From: Betaproteobacteria bacterium
GTDB taxonomy: Bacteria > Pseudomonadota > Gammaproteobacteria > Burkholderiales > SG8-41
Direction of reading: 5' to 3'
DNA: 7,431 nt
NCBI GenBank assembly: GCA_023266245.1
Contig: JAHFRO010000117.1
Span: 1-7,431 of the forward strand
In this document: positions 5,194-7,431 of the stretch, piece by piece
Layout of the letters: every line of letters begins with the position of its first letter
Position numbering within the stretch: the stretch's first letter is position 1
Position numbers and translations under genes: made by a program
Notes under the pieces: model-generated
Databases searched by the model: none
What the model saw: the letters and a program-made list of their open reading frames with translations, nothing else
Told to the model about the DNA's origin: nothing

Positions 5194-5214
5194 TTAGGGG
5201 GCAGACCACTAAGG
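5194..5214 (-). repeat. 21-bp inverted repeat, right copy
   Basis: Its complement reads CCTTAGTGG at one end and CCCCTAA at the other and matches 3917-3937 at 19 of 21 bases. Locally CCTTA (5188-5192) also pairs with TAAGG (5210-5214). It lies just upstream of the brnTA promoter and forms the second border of the psiE-brnTA block. Confidence 0.65.
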
Positions 5215-5323
5215 ACTTCGCCAATAACTTCTTAGGAACAAATACTCGAAGCATGGCCGGCGACGGGCGGATTGCATTTCCTGTCTGTTCCTTTGCGCTC
5301 ACCGTGCCGGCAAGTTAGCATCT

Positions 5324-5347
5324 CCTCCGGAGGTTATGCCGACATGA
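5324..5347 (+). promoter_or_regulatory. Palindromic ribosome site and 3-codon leader ORF before Bug gene 2
   Basis: The Shine-Dalgarno GGAGG is half of a perfect 10-bp palindrome CCTCCGGAGG (5324-5333). Just after it, ATG CCG ACA TGA (5336-5347) encodes a three-residue peptide whose stop overlaps the real ATG at 5344 as ATGA. The spacing favours initiation at 5344, so the tiny frame may be accidental. Confidence 0.3.
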
Positions 5348-6333
5348 GGATTCGACTGACGGCCGGGCTCGGGCTGCTCGTGGCGGGATACGCCGCCGGA
5401 ACGTGGCTGCTCGCGACGGCTGTCCTTGCGCAGGGCTACCCGGACAAGCCGATCCGGCTGATCGTGCCCTTCGGCGCGGGCGGAGGCTCCGACTACGTGG
5501 GGCGCCTTGTGGGCCTGAAGCTCACCCAGCAGACGGGCCAGAGCGTCGTGGTCGACAACCGCCCGGGTGCGGCCTCGCTGGTGGGCACCCAGATCGCGGC
5601 GCGGGCGGCCCCCGACGGCTACACGCTGTTGCTCGCGGATTCAGGCTTCACCATCAATATCGCCTTCTACAAGGACCCGAAGTACGACGCGATCAAGGAC
5701 TTCGATCCGGTCACCGTGGTGGCCGAGACGCCGTATCTGCTGGTCGTGAATCCGGGCCTGCCCTACGCGGGAAGTCTCAAGGAGTTCATCGCCGCGGCGA
5801 AGGCGCAGCAGGGCAAGATCAACATCGGTTCAGCCGGCAACGGCAGCGGCACGCATCTCTCGGGCGAGCTCTTCAAGCTGCGCGCGGGGCTCAACCTCAC
5901 GCACGTCCCGTACAAGAGCGCCGGTGCGTCGGTCGCCGACGTGGTGGGCGGCCAGATCCAGTCGTCGATGACCTCGGCGCCGCCCGCGCTGCCGCTGGTG
6001 AAAGCCGGGCGGCTCAGGATCCTCGCCTCGGCCGCGGCGAAGCGCACCGCGCTCCTGCCCGATGTCCCGACCTTCGAGGAGAGCGGCGTGAGCGGCGTGC
6101 AGGTGACCAACTGGTACAGCGTGATGTCCGTCGGCGGCACGCCCAAGCCGGTGTTGAAGCGCCTGCACGACGAGCTCACGCGGGCGATCGCCTCGCCCGA
6201 CATGCGCGAGCGCCTCGCCGCGGGCGCGCTGGAGCCCGCGCCCAACACGCCCGAGCAGTTCCGCAAGATGATCGCGGGCGAGCTTCAGCGCTGGGCGCGC
6301 GTGATCAAGGACGCCGGCATTCGGCAGGAGTGA
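5344..6333 (+). CDS. Bug-family (TTT) periplasmic substrate-binding protein 2
   Basis: Second TctC/Bug-type periplasmic binding protein, 329 residues, a distant paralogue of the one at 2927. The signal peptide is 1-29, ending VLA before QGYPDKPIRL. Family blocks: the canonical first ligand loop PFGAGGGSD (42-50), VVVDNRPGA (68-76), RAAPDGYTLL (87-96), IGSAGNGSGTHLSGELF (161-177), HVPYKSAG (187-194), LLPDVPTF (238-245), and the NWYSV segment (256-260). Unlike the first paralogue, the G-G-x-x-D loop is intact, so a dicarboxylate-like ligand is plausible but not shown. The start is ATG 5344: GGAGGT at 5329-5334 is nine bases upstream, while the out-of-frame ATG at 5336 is too close to it. A longer in-frame extension to 5272 would spoil the signal peptide. 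No transporter membrane genes are nearby. Confidence 0.93.
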   Translation: MRIRLTAGLGLLVAGYAAGTWLLATAVLAQGYPDKPIRLIVPFGAGGGSDYVGRLVGLKLTQQTGQSVVVDNRPGAASLVGTQIAARAAPDGYTLLLADSGFTINIAFYKDPKYDAIKDFDPVTVVAETPYLLVVNPGLPYAGSLKEFIAAAKAQQGKINIGSAGNGSGTHLSGELFKLRAGLNLTHVPYKSAGASVADVVGGQIQSSMTSAPPALPLVKAGRLRILASAAAKRTALLPDVPTFEESGVSGVQVTNWYSVMSVGGTPKPVLKRLHDELTRAIASPDMRERLAAGALEPAPNTPEQFRKMIAGELQRWARVIKDAGIRQE

Positions 6334-6350
6334 GCGCGCGCCCGAAACCA

Positions 6351-6376
6351 GTGAGTCGTGAGCGGTGAGTCGTGAG
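6351..6376. repeat. Direct repeat of GTGAGTCGTGAG
   Basis: Two exact 12-bp copies lie at 6351-6362 and 6365-6376, in the 85-base gap between the second Bug gene and the aminotransferase. A short inverted repeat, TGAATC (6382-6387) and GATTCA (6403-6408), follows. It resembles other low-complexity intergenic repeats in this window. No regulatory role can be inferred. Confidence 0.5.
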
Positions 6377-6418
6377 TGGGCTGAATCCGCCTCATCAGGG
6401 ATGATTCAGGAGTGTTGC

Positions 6419-7431
6419 GTGAGCAAATCGGGCGATGAAAGGCGCGGCGAAATGAGCGCACCGGACTGGGCGGCAGTACGGAGCGAGTTTCCGACTCTCG
6501 CCAACTGGACCTATCTCGACGTCGCGCGCAAGGCCGTCCCGCCGCTCTGCCAGGAGCGCGCCATGCAGGAGTATTGCCGGGATGTCTTCGAGAACGCCGG
6601 CGCGGATGCATGGTCCGCCGTCAACGTTGCCCAAACGCGCGCGATCATGGCGCAACTCCTCGGGGCGAAACCGTCCGAGATCGCGTTCACCAAGAATACG
6701 ACCGAGGGCCTCAACATCGCCGCCCACGGATTCGCCCCCAAGCCCGGCGACAATATCGTGCTCACCAACCTGGAGCACGTGGCGAACGTCTGGGTGTGGA
6801 AGCACTGGGAAGCGAAGGGCGTCGAGATCCGTTTCGCCCGGCACCGCGACGGGCGGCTTCCGCTCGAGGCTTTTCTCGAGAAAATGGACGCTCGCACCCG
6901 TGTCGTGTCCACGGCCTACGTGACTTACGGCAACGGCTACCGCGTGAACCTGCCGGAGCTCGGCCGCGTCTGCTGCGAGCGCGGCGTCCGCCTCGTGGTG
7001 GATGGCGTGCAGGCCGCCGGAATACTCGCGACACCGCTCAACGAGCTGGGCGCCGACATCATCGCGATCGGCGGCCACAAGGGCCTGTTCGGCCTGACCG
7101 GCTCCGGGGTGGTCTACTGCCGCGAAGAGCTGGTGAACCAGCTCCGGACGGACTTCGTGAAACAGCCGGCGACGGCGGAACAGGCGGCGCGCGCCCGCGT
7201 CAACAGTCAGTTCGACTACGCACGGACCGCGCACCGTTTCGAGGGCGGCAATCCCAACTTCCTGGGAATCCGGGTGTTTCGGCACGGCGCCGAATTCATC
7301 CAGTCGATCGGGCTCAAGCACATCGAGCAACGCGTGCGCGTGCTCACGACCACCTGCTTGAAGCTGCTCAAGGCGGCGGGACTGAAGACCCTTACGCCGG
7401 AGGCGTGGGAAGAGCGCGCCCAGATCGTCAA
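6419..7431 (+). CDS. Class V PLP-dependent aminotransferase (3' end cut)
   Basis: Fold-type I pyridoxal-phosphate enzyme of the class V aminotransferase / cysteine desulfurase-like superfamily, truncated by the right edge after about 337 codons. Numbering from the internal ATG at 6452: FTKNTTEGLN (79-88) is the phosphate-binding loop, LEHVANVWVW (107-116) carries the His that stacks on PLP, DGVQAAG (184-190) holds the Asp and Gln that bind the ring, and GGHKGLFG (207-214) contains the Schiff-base lysine K210. RFEGGNPN (262-269) is the usual RFE-G-x-x-N segment of the superfamily. The start is uncertain: GTG 6419 has AGGAG six bases upstream, while ATG 6452 gives a more typical family N-terminus. 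The YLD-x-A block near residue 21 differs slightly from the common YLN-x-A. The catalytic cysteine loop of desulfurases would lie beyond the window, so desulfurase, epimerase or transaminase activity cannot be chosen. It may be cotranscribed with the Bug gene. Confidence 0.88.
   Translation, partial: MSKSGDERRGEMSAPDWAAVRSEFPTLANWTYLDVARKAVPPLCQERAMQEYCRDVFENAGADAWSAVNVAQTRAIMAQLLGAKPSEIAFTKNTTEGLNIAAHGFAPKPGDNIVLTNLEHVANVWVWKHWEAKGVEIRFARHRDGRLPLEAFLEKMDARTRVVSTAYVTYGNGYRVNLPELGRVCCERGVRLVVDGVQAAGILATPLNELGADIIAIGGHKGLFGLTGSGVVYCREELVNQLRTDFVKQPATAEQAARARVNSQFDYARTAHRFEGGNPNFLGIRVFRHGAEFIQSIGLKHIEQRVRVLTTTCLKLLKAAGLKTLTPEAWEERAQIV

Noticed and set aside
5403..6368. 321-codon plus frame within the second Bug gene
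   Set aside because: Frame-shifted shadow of the Bug protein, rich in Arg and Gly, no conserved block.
6395..7330. 311-codon minus frame opposite the aminotransferase
   Set aside because: The plus strand encodes a continuous PLP enzyme with its lysine and phosphate loop; the minus frame is a GC artefact.

Overview
The window is a GC-rich bacterial chromosome segment that most resembles a betaproteobacterium of the Burkholderiales type, probably an environmental or uncultured lineage. The reasons are the two stand-alone Bug-family (Bordetella uptake gene, tripartite tricarboxylate transporter type) binding proteins, a short soluble RnfB without a membrane anchor, and an nth gene close to it. 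Intergenic gaps also carry short repeat signatures that I recall from environmental proteobacteria. No rRNA, tRNA, CRISPR array or transposase gene is visible.

Layout. (1) 1-169, minus: the first 56 codons of endonuclease III (nth), cut by the window edge. (2) 308-1806, plus: a two-gene operon with an ATGA overlap, encoding an exported SH3-like protein and a secreted M48-type zinc metalloprotease (HEIGH motif), likely an envelope quality-control pair. (3) 1811-1978: a roughly 168-bp nested palindromic repeat filling the gap between the convergent protease and rnfB genes. (4) 1983-2591, minus: rnfB-like polyferredoxin. (5) 2592-2926: a repeat-rich gap with a 10-bp tandem repeat and a REP-like inverted repeat. 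(6) 2927-3907, plus: first Bug protein. (7) 3970-5145, minus: a PsiE-family membrane protein, then a brnT-brnA toxin-antitoxin operon. This block is bracketed by inverted copies of a 21-bp sequence (19/21 identical). (8) 5344-6333, plus: second Bug protein. (9) 6419-7431, plus: a class V PLP-dependent aminotransferase, truncated by the right edge.

How the parts relate. The SH3 and M48 genes are translationally coupled and probably act together in the periplasm. BrnT and BrnA form a classical type II toxin-antitoxin pair; direct repeats over its -10 region are a good candidate autoregulatory operator. The two Bug proteins have no TctA/TctB membrane subunits nearby, as is common for orphan Bugs, so each probably delivers a carboxylate-type ligand to a transporter encoded elsewhere or acts as a sensor. 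The aminotransferase follows the second Bug gene in the same direction and may share its transcript.

I see no strong case for a wholly new multi-gene system. The points most worth a second look are the bracketed psiE-brnTA island, the near-leaderless brnT promoter with its tandem repeats, the long palindrome between convergent genes, and the nth/rnfB neighbourhood split by the oppositely oriented SH3-M48 pair.
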